Shown here piece after piece: positions 9,129 to 18,314 of a stretch of DNA of 64,000 bases (the first letter of the stretch is position 1; every line of letters begins with the position of its first letter). The DNA is from an uncultured Clostridia bacterium. Lineage in GTDB: Bacteria > Bacillota > Clostridia > Peptostreptococcales > Anaerovoracaceae. The notes beneath the pieces were generated by a model. The model saw nothing but the letters and a program-made list of their open reading frames with translations. It had not been told where the DNA came from and did not search any database. Where the stretch lies: assembly GCA_938046095.1 (NCBI GenBank), contig CALIXS010000019.1, positions 50,654 through 114,653 on the forward strand, given 5' to 3'. A program made the translations under genes and the position numbers.

Positions 9129-9986
9129 ATGAAAGTTTTTTCCCTTACGGGCAGGAGCGGTACGGGCAAATCATATCAGGCTCAGTCGGTTTGCGAAGGG
9201 CTCGGGATAGAGAGTATAATAGATGACGGTCTGTTCATCTACCATAACAGCGTCGAGGCCGGCGAATCCGCAAAGCGTCAGAAGACGAAGGTGGCCGCAA
9301 TAAAAGCGGCGCTGTTCTATAAGGACGATAAGGCGCGAGAGGCAAAGCGCCGCATACGCGAGCTCGCACCGAAAACGATTCTGATCCTCGGCACGTCCGA
9401 CAGGATGGCCGACATGATTGCGGACCGCCTAGGTTTGCCGGCCGTTTCCGAGCGTATATATATAGAAGAAATAACTACGGAGGAGGATCGCGAGGCGGCG
9501 CAGCGTCAACGCCTGAATGAGGGAAAGCACGTCATACCGGTGCCGACGCTTCAGCTCAAGCGCGATTTTGCGGGATATTTCCTCGACCCTATGAAGCTCT
9601 GGAGAAAGGCTGTCAGCGCAACGGAACGCACGACGGAGGCGATAAGGACGCAGGGCATATCAGGAGCCTTTTCGCAGTCGGGACAGGATAAGAGTATAGT
9701 AAGGCCGACATACAGTTACCTCGGTGATTTTCTCATATCGGAGAAAGTCATAGAGGATATAGCCGTTCTTACGGCCGAGTGCCTCAAGGGCATCGCATCG
9801 GTGCGCGAGGCTTACGGCAATATGTCTCCCGACAACCTTATAGTCAATACGATCCTCGAAATTGAAAGGGACGCAATGATAATTGACGTCGCCGAAAAAT
9901 ATCAGAGGAAGCTCATACGGGCGATAGAAACGATGACGGCCTTCAACGTCGTGAGGGTCAATGTGGAGATAAGCAATATAATATGA
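9129..9986 (+). CDS. P-loop protein with C-terminal Asp23/Gls24-like domain
   Basis: A 285-residue protein starting with a nucleotide-binding P-loop (LTGRSGTGKS, residues 5-14). A basic middle part (KRQKTKVAAIKAALF) and a Rossmann-like strand (TILILGTSD near 84) follow. The last 95 residues (from SYLGDFLISEKVIEDIAVLTAE) resemble the Asp23/Gls24 domain found in alkaline-shock and envelope-stress proteins. I know this as a conserved clostridial protein without assigned function. It overlaps the glycosylase gene by four bases (ATGA), so the two are translated together. No good ribosome site precedes the ATG. Confidence 0.8.
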   Translation: MKVFSLTGRSGTGKSYQAQSVCEGLGIESIIDDGLFIYHNSVEAGESAKRQKTKVAAIKAALFYKDDKAREAKRRIRELAPKTILILGTSDRMADMIADRLGLPAVSERIYIEEITTEEDREAAQRQRLNEGKHVIPVPTLQLKRDFAGYFLDPMKLWRKAVSATERTTEAIRTQGISGAFSQSGQDKSIVRPTYSYLGDFLISEKVIEDIAVLTAECLKGIASVREAYGNMSPDNLIVNTILEIERDAMIIDVAEKYQRKLIRAIETMTAFNVVRVNVEISNII

Positions 9987-10861
9987 AGATACAGGTACGC
10001 GATTTCGATCTCGATCATATTTTTGACTGCGGACAGGCTTTCAGGTGGAGGAAGTTGAGCGACGGTTCGTATACGGGTGTCGCCCTGGGCAGTATCGTCA
10101 ATATGCGCTTTGATGCGCAGGAAAAGGGATATAGCGGCGAGCTTGAGATAACGACGCTTGCGGGCGATAAAAACGAAGAAAAATGGCGTACATATCTGGA
10201 CCTTGACAGCGACTACGGTGCTGCCAAAAGGCGCCTCGCCGATGCAGATCCCGTGATTGCGGAGGCGATAAAATCGGGTGAGGGTATAAGGATTCTCAGG
10301 CAGGAGCTCTGGGAGGTCATACTTTCGTTTCTGATATCCCAGAATAATAATATTCCGAGGATAAAGGGGTGCATAGAGGGTCTCGCATCGCTTTGCGGCG
10401 AACCGATACGCGCAGCTGCCGAGCGCCGGGAATCTGAGGAATGTCCCGGGGGTCTTACCGCTTTTAGGCTTCCGTCCGCGGAAAAGCTCTCCGGCATGGA
10501 ACCGGGCGACCTTTCGCCGGTCAGGCTCGGTTACAGAGCGAGGTACATAATAGAAACGGCGCGAAAGATTACTTCGGACGGTTTTCCATCCTCTCCGGAG
10601 GAGCTGACGGAGCTTTGCGGCGTAGGGCCGAAGGTCGCCAACTGCATAAGCCTTTTCGGAATGGGAATAACAGACAGCTTTCCGATAGATGTATGGATGA
10701 AAAAGGTGATGGCGCAGATGTACGGCTTTGAGGAAAATGACGTTAAAGGAATGACTTCGTTTGCTGCTGACAGATTCGGCGAACTGTCGGGACTCGCACA
10801 GCAGTATCTCTTCTATTTCATACGCTGTCAAAGCGCCTCGGGCGGCAAAATCCCCAAATAA
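9983..10861 (+). CDS. 8-oxoguanine DNA glycosylase (OGG1-type, HhH-GPD)
   Basis: A 292-residue HhH-GPD base-excision glycosylase. The N terminus (FDLDHIFDCGQAFRW) is the OGG N-terminal domain. The helix-hairpin-helix is LCGVGPKVANCISLFGM near residue 213, with the Lys of GPKVA at the catalytic position, and PIDVWMKKVM supplies the catalytic Asp. Members remove oxidised guanine from DNA and nick the strand through a Schiff base. It lacks the Cys4 iron-sulfur loop of EndoIII/MutY, as expected for OGG. Coupled to the upstream P-loop gene. Confidence 0.92.
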   Translation: MKIQVRDFDLDHIFDCGQAFRWRKLSDGSYTGVALGSIVNMRFDAQEKGYSGELEITTLAGDKNEEKWRTYLDLDSDYGAAKRRLADADPVIAEAIKSGEGIRILRQELWEVILSFLISQNNNIPRIKGCIEGLASLCGEPIRAAAERRESEECPGGLTAFRLPSAEKLSGMEPGDLSPVRLGYRARYIIETARKITSDGFPSSPEELTELCGVGPKVANCISLFGMGITDSFPIDVWMKKVMAQMYGFEENDVKGMTSFAADRFGELSGLAQQYLFYFIRCQSASGGKIPK

Positions 10862-10880
10862 TATATATCAAATAATTATG

Positions 10881-10909
10881 TTGACAAGGAGTGACAAAAA
10901 GCATAGAAT
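10881..10909 (+). promoter_or_regulatory. groESL promoter
   Basis: TTGACA (10881-10886), 17 bp, TAGAAT (10904-10909): a near-consensus vegetative promoter just before the CIRCE element. Confidence 0.85.
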
Positions 10910-10920
10910 AAGGATTGTGG

Positions 10921-10947
10921 TTAGCACTCGAAAAGATTGAGTGCTAA
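10921..10947 (+). promoter_or_regulatory. CIRCE operator (HrcA binding site)
   Basis: TTAGCACTC-N9-GAGTGCTAA is a perfect match to the CIRCE consensus. HrcA binds it and represses groESL at normal temperature. It begins 11 bp after the -10, so it overlaps the transcript start. hrcA itself is not in the window. Confidence 0.98.
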
Positions 10948-10992
10948 CAAAATAACGGCTACGTTAAACTAAAATATTCAGGGAGGTATAAC

Positions 10993-11271
10993 ATGAGCGT
11001 AGGAATCAAACCGCTTGGCAGCAGAGTTTTGATCAAAAAGCTGGAGGCAGAAGAGAAGACAGAGGGAGGCATCATCCTTACGAGCTCGGCTAAGGAGAAG
11101 CCGCAGATGGCTAAGGTAATGGCGGTTGGCCCGGGAACAAAGGACGAGCCGATGGAGCTTAAGGTCGGTGATAAGGTGGTATTTGCGAAATACGCCGGCA
11201 CTGACATCAAGTATGACGGCGAAGAATACACGATCATGAGCCAGGAAGACATTCTGGCTACGGTAAAATGA
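10993..11271 (+). CDS. groS: Co-chaperonin GroES
   Basis: A 92-residue GroES/Cpn10. The N terminus (IKPLGSRVLIKKLEAEEKT) leads to the mobile loop EKTEGGIILTSS, whose GGI(I/V)L tripeptide docks on GroEL; VGDKVVFAKYAGT is the conserved base. Preceded by GGGAGG. It forms the lid of the GroEL folding chamber and is the first gene of the CIRCE-controlled pair. Confidence 0.98.
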   Translation: MSVGIKPLGSRVLIKKLEAEEKTEGGIILTSSAKEKPQMAKVMAVGPGTKDEPMELKVGDKVVFAKYAGTDIKYDGEEYTIMSQEDILATVK

Positions 11272-11289
11272 ATTCGATATCGGAGGTAA

Positions 11290-12924
<1,635 letters not shown>

Positions 12925-12952
12925 ACCGGAACATAAAGATAAAATGATAATG

Positions 12953-13001
12953 AAAAACGGGGTACGGTACCGGCATCAAGCCGGTACCGTACCCCGTTTT
13001 T
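12953..13001 (+). terminator. Terminator after groEL with 22-bp perfect stem
   Basis: AAAAACGGGGTACGGTACC and its partner form a 22-bp uninterrupted stem (12953-12974 with 12980-13001) around a 5-nt loop, ending in GTTTTT. The arms also contain the self-complementary block GGTACC. The A/T flanks allow function in both directions. Confidence 0.9.
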
Positions 13002-13106
13002 CCGGGCTGCAGCTCCGTTTTTTTTACGCTCGAATTGTCAGGCTAAGCGCAGCGCGGCTGAGTAATAGACATCATAAGGGAGGTGAAACCCGGCCGCTTA
13101 CCCGAA

Positions 13107-13874
13107 TCATGACGGGAAATACGTATCAACAAAGCTTCGAAGAGATTCGGTTTCTTTCGTATCGTTGTTCATCAGCTGCAATTCATCGCTTTCCAAAATG
13201 CTGTTGACAAATTCAGAACCCTCCGAATATATGACCTCTCTTGCTCCGTATTGGACGCCGTCGATTAAATAATATCCGGTTTCCGGAATATGATTTGCAA
13301 AAAACAGATACGTCTTACCGACTTCCAGTTCGATATCGCCTTCCTCGAAGAACCTTTGATACGTAGAAGATTTGTCGATATTTTCGAGACCCGCCTCGCG
13401 CCTGTGCTTATCGTGGTTTTCAATCAATTCGGCAGGTGCATACTTCTCGTATTCGGCTATGGACATGATTCCGCCCGGTTTCGCGAAATTGACGGTGCTG
13501 TTGGAAATCTCACCCTTGAGGCTCTGCAAAACGGTAAGCTTGCCGTATTCATCCGGAACAGGACAAAAACGTCCTGAGGACACGGTCGTGCTGCAGCCGT
13601 CAATGCTGTCCACTCTTGCGATGAATACATTCGTAACGGCATCTCTGAGCTGATTCACGTCACTTATATCAATGATACGATCGGAGTCATTGATAACCGA
13701 AAAGAGATTTTCGTCGTTGAGACTCAAACTGTCGCGATAGTTCGGACCAATTTCATGTGCGGGTGCAGCCTGAGAATCGCCGGCATTCGCAGACCCCGTT
13801 TTCTCTTTGCCGCAGCCGGAAACGAGGACTATGAGACACAGCAGCAGAAGTATTGCTTTATAAATTCCTTTCAT
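13107..13874 (-). CDS. Secreted lipoprotein of unknown function
   Basis: A 255-residue lipoprotein. The signal peptide (KGIYKAILLLLCLIVLVSGC) ends in a lipobox LVSGC, so the mature protein should be attached to the outer face of the membrane through Cys-20. I recognise no domain; the segment from about 90 to 210 (VFIARVDSIDGCS, KLTVLQSLKGEI, LEVGKTYLFFANH) reads like a small beta-rich fold. The ATG at 13874 is preferred over an in-frame GTG at 13886 because AAGGGTGG sits 8 bases before it. It is downstream of the metalloprotease gene on the same strand, and its C terminus is duplicated at 14521-14593. Confidence 0.82.
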   Translation of the reverse strand: MKGIYKAILLLLCLIVLVSGCGKEKTGSANAGDSQAAPAHEIGPNYRDSLSLNDENLFSVINDSDRIIDISDVNQLRDAVTNVFIARVDSIDGCSTTVSSGRFCPVPDEYGKLTVLQSLKGEISNSTVNFAKPGGIMSIAEYEKYAPAELIENHDKHRREAGLENIDKSSTYQRFFEEGDIELEVGKTYLFFANHIPETGYYLIDGVQYGAREVIYSEGSEFVNSILESDELQLMNNDTKETESLRSFVDTYFPS

Positions 13875-13917
13875 CGTGTTTACCACCCTTTCTGTTTCAT
13901 ATACGGCTTACCACTGT

Positions 13918-14448
13918 TCAATATGCTCTGTAAATGGACACTACCTCGTCATTATCGACCTTTTGAGGTCTGTCCACAAGTCTGTTATATGCTTGACACA
14001 TTATGCTGTACGGATTGCCGTTGGAATGAGCTAAACCTAATACATGACCGATTTCATGTGCGGCTACCGCATCATGATTGACGCTGTAATCGTATTTAAA
14101 TTTGTCATTAAACCTTACTTCACAAAAAAGATAGTTGTATGTATACGATTGTTGTTGGTTCATACTATTAAAAAATGATGTATACGCAAGAACGGTATTG
14201 TTGTGGTAATAAGTATAGTAATCGATTGTACTGCCATTCGTGCTCGAAACGGGGATAAGATATATAGGATTGTCATAGCCTGTATACATCCAATTATACG
14301 ATGCATTATTGATATTAAGTGTGTATGCAGCAGCTCCACCGTTGACGGTATAGGTCATGTTTCTCGGTCCGTTGATGAGATGTCCGCCAAACTTGGCAGC
14401 ATGTGCATTTTGGGGCGTCAAACATATTAGGCAGAGTATAATCGGCAC
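13918..14448 (-). CDS. Secreted matrixin-like zinc metalloprotease
   Basis: A small extracellular protease with the complete zinc motif HEIGHVLGLAH near residue 131 (HExxHxxGxxH: three His ligands and the catalytic Glu), and a following Met in YSIMCQAYN that fits the Met-turn of metzincins. The N terminus is a hydrophobic signal peptide ending NAHAA. The start is unsure: GTG at 14448 gives 176 residues but no basic residues and no ribosome site; reading further up in frame adds KIFLLVCV, a better signal peptide, yet only an ATT at 14466 could start it before a TAA at 14470-14472. A CGGGAGG lies 14487-14503. A frame slip in the A/T run is possible. Co-directional with the lipoprotein. Confidence 0.82.
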   Translation of the reverse strand: MPIILCLICLTPQNAHAAKFGGHLINGPRNMTYTVNGGAAAYTLNINNASYNWMYTGYDNPIYLIPVSSTNGSTIDYYTYYHNNTVLAYTSFFNSMNQQQSYTYNYLFCEVRFNDKFKYDYSVNHDAVAAHEIGHVLGLAHSNGNPYSIMCQAYNRLVDRPQKVDNDEVVSIYRAY

Positions 14449-14520
14449 GCATACAAGTAAAAAAATTTTTTAAACTTAGTAAGATAAATGAAACCTCCCG
14501 TTGAAATAAAATAATCATTA

Positions 14521-14593
14521 TCATGACGGGAAATACGTATCAACAAAGCTTCGAAGAGATTCGGCTTCTTCCGTATCGTTGTTAGTTAATTCT
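14521..14593 (-). pseudogene. Fragment of a second lipoprotein gene (C terminus only)
   Basis: About 63 bases ending in TGA are nearly identical (two differences) to the 3' end of the lipoprotein gene at 13107. It reads NNDTEEAESLRSFVDTYFPS then stop, against NNDTKETESLRSFVDTYFPS in the intact gene. No start or ribosome site is attached. It lies between a promoter and the metalloprotease gene, so the unit was once repeated in tandem and most of one copy has been deleted. Confidence 0.88.
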
Positions 14594-14606
14594 ATATTAT
14601 ATGTAT

Positions 14607-14635
14607 ATTATATACCCGAAATATACCCAAGTAAA
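14607..14635 (-). promoter_or_regulatory. Promoter for the metalloprotease-lipoprotein unit
   Basis: On the complement: TTTACT (14635-14630), 17 bp, TATAAT (14612-14607). It would transcribe the gene fragment, then the metalloprotease, then the lipoprotein. Confidence 0.65.
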
Positions 14636-14751
14636 TATGATATGCAAAAAAACTGCCGAAAATTATGTTAAATGCAATTTGTCTGTATTTACCGGCGCAA
14701 GTTGAGTCGCCCGGCAACAGCTCAGACATATCGGGATCGTCAGCGGTCACT

Positions 14752-16908
14752 TTACAAGATCCTCTCGAGTCTGGTCCTCCACAGTATGGCGCGCGGAGTG
14801 TCGAGAGAGTCGAATTCCACCATATAGGCGTTGCCCGGAGTATCGATCTCGACGATCGTGCCGGGCCCGAAGATTACGTGATTTACGCGATCACCGATCT
14901 GAAGCAGTGAACCTTGAGGATCCAAACAGAGGAATTTGTCCGTAAATTCTATATTGCGGCATGCATCGTTGATAAGCGTCTCGTTAGGCTCGTGCGTGAA
15001 GTCGAGCAGCTCCTTATCAATATCGAGCAGGAACCTCGACGGATATCTCGGCGACCCGTCGAAATTTCGCCCCTCCGACGTGGAAAGAAAGAGCATCCTT
15101 TCGGCTCTCGTCATTGCGACAAAGGCGAGACGACGCTCCTCCTCCATAGCGGGCAGAGTCGTCGTTCTTCGCGTAGGGAAAATCCCCTCTGACATAGCAC
15201 ACACGAATACGACGGAAAACTCAAGCCCCTTCGCTGCATGGACCGTCATGAGCCTGACCTTATCTGACATCTCCGAAGCGTCCCCGGATGTGAACATGGC
15301 GATATGAGCGAGATAATACGGCAGCGTACATTCTTCACCGCATGAAAGTTCAAAATCGTGTATCGACTGCTTGAGTTCGGCGAGGCCGTCGAGGCGCTCC
15401 TGATTTCCCTCTGTTCTCAGCATCTTTTCGTAACCGCTGTCATTCATGATGACAGACAGAAGTTCTGATACAGGCATACCGGGGGTTATATACGCGTATC
15501 GGTCGATCAGTCGGATAAAGGCTCCGGCTCCTGTGCCGCGGAACTCGTCTGTATCCTGCAATGCTCTCAGAGCTTCGTACAGAAGGCAGCCGTTGGCTTC
15601 GGCAAAGGCTTTAATAGCAGCGAGTCTCGTCTTACCGATGTTTCGTTTAGGTATATTTACGACACGCATGAACGACAGATCATCCCGGAGAGCGATAAGT
15701 CTGAGGTAGGCGAGAGCGTCTTTTATCTCGGCGCGGTCAAAAAACTGAACACCACTGTATATGTTATACGGTATCTTCCTGTCAATGAATACCTCTTCCA
15801 AATTTCTCGTTATGTAATGAGCGCGGTAAAGCACGGCGATATCGCGGTATGGTGTTCCGCTTTCATGCAGCTTAAGGATACTGTCCGCGATCCACTCAAT
15901 CTCGGCGCGCGGGTTTTCGGCGTAGTGGCATAACGGCTTATCGCCGTCTGCAAGCACTGGTACCAGATCTTTTTTTATTCTATCATTGTTTTTGGCGATC
16001 AAAGAGTTGACGGTACTGATAATCTGAGGGGTTGATCTGTAGTTTGCCGTCATCATGACAGTCTGTGTCTCGGGAAAGTCGCGGTCGAAATCGAGCAGGT
16101 ATTTGGTGCTCGCGCCCCTCCACGTGTATATCGTCTGATCGGGGTCGCCTACGATGAACAGATTGCGATGATATCCGCACAGTACTCTCATAAGCTCATA
16201 TTGCAGGCTGTCGATGTCCTGAAACTCGTCGATCATGATGTACTCGAGCCTCTGTTGCCACTTATGCTTGACATCGCGGTCGTGTGAGAATATGTACAAA
16301 GTGAATTTGATGAGGTCGTTGTAATCGAGAGCGAAACATTTCTTTTCCTGATAAAGATATCCGTAGAAGATGATGTCCGCCGGGTCGGTCGATGCGTAAT
16401 ACTTGTGTCTGAGCTCGTCGAGCGACATGTCTATCATGTCGTTGTAATACTCCGGCTCGCGAAAGAGCTTGCGGATTTCGATCATGTCTCTTGCATTGCA
16501 GTATGTCATATCGGAGAGTGTGAGACCGCGCTCTTCGTATATCATGCCGAGCATCTGATTTATGTCGCTGTTGTCTAAGACGAGAAAGCTCTTGGGATAG
16601 CTCACGACATGGCTGTCCTCCTGAAGCACGGATACGCAAAAACCGTGAAAGGTGTTGATATATCCGGTGTCATTATCGCCAGTAAGGTTGTGTATTCTCG
16701 CTCTCATCTCGCCCGCCGCTTTGTTTGTGAAGGTTACGCACAGTATGTGACCGGGCATGATGCCGCCGTATGTAACGAGATATGCGAACCGATGGGCGAG
16801 CGTTCTTGTCTTGCCGGAGCCTGCTCCCGCGATAACGCGCACTACGCCCTCCGTCGTGGTGACGGCCGTTCTCTGCGCTTCGTTCAGCCCCTGAAAAAGA
16901 TCGATCAT
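14752..16908 (-). CDS. pcrA: UvrD/PcrA-type ATP-dependent DNA helicase
   Basis: A 718-residue superfamily 1A 3'-5' helicase. Motifs in order: Q-motif LNEAQRTAV, Walker A AGAGSGKTRTL (I), VTFTNKAAGEMR (Ia), IMIDEFQDID (II), GDPDQTIYTWRGA (III), TANYRSTPQI (IV), VRLMTVHAAKGLEFSVVFV (V) and EERRLAFVAMTRAERML (VI). The last 50 residues (GDRVNHVIFGPGTIVEI) are the C-terminal Tudor-like tail seen in PcrA/UvrD. It unwinds DNA in excision repair and clears replication blocks. GGGAGG six bases before 16908 fixes the start; a frame to 16941 has no ribosome site. The overall length is slightly short for PcrA. Confidence 0.94.
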   Translation of the reverse strand: MIDLFQGLNEAQRTAVTTTEGVVRVIAGAGSGKTRTLAHRFAYLVTYGGIMPGHILCVTFTNKAAGEMRARIHNLTGDNDTGYINTFHGFCVSVLQEDSHVVSYPKSFLVLDNSDINQMLGMIYEERGLTLSDMTYCNARDMIEIRKLFREPEYYNDMIDMSLDELRHKYYASTDPADIIFYGYLYQEKKCFALDYNDLIKFTLYIFSHDRDVKHKWQQRLEYIMIDEFQDIDSLQYELMRVLCGYHRNLFIVGDPDQTIYTWRGASTKYLLDFDRDFPETQTVMMTANYRSTPQIISTVNSLIAKNNDRIKKDLVPVLADGDKPLCHYAENPRAEIEWIADSILKLHESGTPYRDIAVLYRAHYITRNLEEVFIDRKIPYNIYSGVQFFDRAEIKDALAYLRLIALRDDLSFMRVVNIPKRNIGKTRLAAIKAFAEANGCLLYEALRALQDTDEFRGTGAGAFIRLIDRYAYITPGMPVSELLSVIMNDSGYEKMLRTEGNQERLDGLAELKQSIHDFELSCGEECTLPYYLAHIAMFTSGDASEMSDKVRLMTVHAAKGLEFSVVFVCAMSEGIFPTRRTTTLPAMEEERRLAFVAMTRAERMLFLSTSEGRNFDGSPRYPSRFLLDIDKELLDFTHEPNETLINDACRNIEFTDKFLCLDPQGSLLQIGDRVNHVIFGPGTIVEIDTPGNAYMVEFDSLDTPRAILWRTRLERIL

Positions 16909-17050
16909 AGCATACCTCCCGTAATGTAAACAAATGTTCAACCGATATAATTATAAGCTTCGCGTATACCTGTTGCAACTTGTTTTGCCATTGCTGCTTC
17001 TGCCATTGCTGCAGTCTGACCGTATCGCTGCTTTTTGTCGTAAAGTACTG

Positions 17051-17079
17051 TTGTTTTGTCGTATCGCCGGTGATAGAAT
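17051..17079 (+). promoter_or_regulatory. Promoter of azlCD giving a nearly leaderless transcript
   Basis: TTGTTT (17051-17056), 17 bp, TAGAAT (17074-17079). The azlC ATG begins at 17088, only eight bases past the -10, with no Shine-Dalgarno sequence. Confidence 0.6.
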
Positions 17080-17087
17080 AAAAAATC

Positions 17088-17768
17088 ATGAACGTAAAAC
17101 TGCTCAAAACAGTATTTATAAGAACAATCCCCATAATGACGGGTTATATAGTTCTCGGCACGGGCTTCGGCATTTTGCTCTCCGAGGCGGGCTTTGGCAT
17201 AGGATGGGCATTTGTTATGAGCCTGACAATCTACTCGGGAACGATGGAGTACATGGCGGTCGATCTTCTCAGCTCGGGAGCGTCCGTCATAACCACTGCG
17301 ATAATGGCTATTGTCATGAACGCCAGATATATGTTTTATGGAATATCGATGATAGACAGATACAAGGGCACAGGGTGGATGAAGCCGTACCTCATCTTCG
17401 GACTGACCGATGAAAACTACGCTCTGCTGACAGGAATCGAGGCCCCTGAGGGTTCCGATTACGGTACGTACAGCCTTCTTGTATCGTTCTTTGATCAGGT
17501 GTATTGGATAATAGGTTCAGTGCTCGGAGTCCTGGTAGGATCCAGAGTGACGTTCAGTACGGATGGCGTGGAGTTTGTTATGACGGCTTTGTTCGTCACC
17601 GTATTTACGGAACAATGGAGAAGCACTAAAAATCATACGGCTGCTCTGACCGGAGTCGTTACGACGCTGATATGGCTGTTTCTGCTCGGACAGGACAGAT
17701 TCCTCATACCGTCAATGATATCGATAACACTGTTGCTTGCCGCCGGAAGGAGGTTCGTTGAAGGATGA
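17088..17768 (+). CDS. azlC: AzlC family branched-chain amino acid exporter subunit
   Basis: A 226-residue membrane protein with several hydrophobic segments. The N terminus (IPIMTGYIVLGTGFGILLSEAGFG) and YSGTMEYMAVDLL / MNARYMFYG blocks match AzlC, the large subunit of the AzlCD exporter that removes leucine, 4-azaleucine and similar amino acids from the cell. Its TGA overlaps the azlD ATG. No ribosome site precedes it (see promoter). Confidence 0.93.
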   Translation: MNVKLLKTVFIRTIPIMTGYIVLGTGFGILLSEAGFGIGWAFVMSLTIYSGTMEYMAVDLLSSGASVITTAIMAIVMNARYMFYGISMIDRYKGTGWMKPYLIFGLTDENYALLTGIEAPEGSDYGTYSLLVSFFDQVYWIIGSVLGVLVGSRVTFSTDGVEFVMTALFVTVFTEQWRSTKNHTAALTGVVTTLIWLFLLGQDRFLIPSMISITLLLAAGRRFVEG

Positions 17769-18091
17769 ACGCATATACTCATTCCGCACTTCTCGTAGCA
17801 GTCATGTCCGCGACGGTCATCACCCTCAGGGCACTCCCATTCCTGATTTTCAAGGGAAAGAAAACGCCGAAATTCATAACGTATCTGGGGGTTTATCTGC
17901 CATATGCCATAATGGGCATGCTTGTCGTCTACTGCCTGAGGAACGTATCTGTAACAGCGGCGCCGCATGGTCTTCCTGAGCTCATCGCTATAATTGTAAC
18001 GGCGGGTCTGCAGGTATGGAAGAAACAAAGCCTGCTGTCAATTCTCACCGGGACGGTCACATATATGCTGCTCGTGCAGCTCGTGTTCTGA
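17765..18091 (+). CDS. azlD: AzlD domain protein, small exporter subunit
   Basis: A 108-residue protein with three to four membrane segments. RALPFLIFKGKKTPKFITYLG near residue 22 and LPYAIMGMLVVYCL are typical of AzlD, the small partner of AzlC. Four-base overlap (ATGA) with azlC shows translational coupling. Confidence 0.92.
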   Translation: MNAYTHSALLVAVMSATVITLRALPFLIFKGKKTPKFITYLGVYLPYAIMGMLVVYCLRNVSVTAAPHGLPELIAIIVTAGLQVWKKQSLLSILTGTVTYMLLVQLVF

Positions 18092-18160
18092 TGTCGGAGT
18101 ATGTTGGGTGTCGCGGCGAATCCGGAGAGGCTGCTTTGTGAGGTACAGTGGTGGTTTTTT

Positions 18161-18250
18161 ACAAAAAAAGTATCTCCGGGCGGTTCAATGAAAAAATATC
18201 CCGGTGTCAAGCGCCGGGCTAAAAAGTATCCCCGCATCAAACGCGGGGGC
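18161..18250 (+). repeat. Three 30-bp imperfect tandem repeats, hairpin-forming
   Basis: Units 18161-18190, 18191-18220 and 18221-18250 each start A-rich, continue with TATC and end in a C-rich then G-rich half (CCCGG..CCGGG in unit 2, CCCCGC..GCGGGG in unit 3). An open frame (18101-18307) reads through them as 10-residue repeats (KKYPGVKRRA, KKYPRIKRGG). It runs into the following terminator and lacks a ribosome site, so I do not call it a gene. Confidence 0.5.
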
Positions 18251-18258
18251 AAACTGAA

Positions 18259-18298
18259 AAAAAGACCCATGCCTTGTCATTTAGGCACGGGTCTTTTT
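18259..18298. terminator. Bidirectional terminator between azlD and the symporter gene
   Basis: AAAAAGACCC (18259-18268) pairs with GGGTCTTTTT (18289-18298); inner stem TGCCT/AGGCA; 8-nt loop. A-run and T-run flanks serve both convergent genes. Confidence 0.88.
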
Positions 18299-18314
18299 CT
18301 AAACTGAAGGGCGT

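Noticed and set aside
9902..10831. Long open frame (309 codons) antisense to the glycosylase gene
   Set aside because: It mirrors the codon pattern of the recognised glycosylase and shows no protein features; same reasoning for the long antisense frames over pepV, the CCA gene, the scaffold gene and the transglutaminase gene.
12944..13207. Possible 87-codon gene after groEL
   Set aside because: It begins within the groEL terminator hairpin and ends inside the lipoprotein gene on the other strand.
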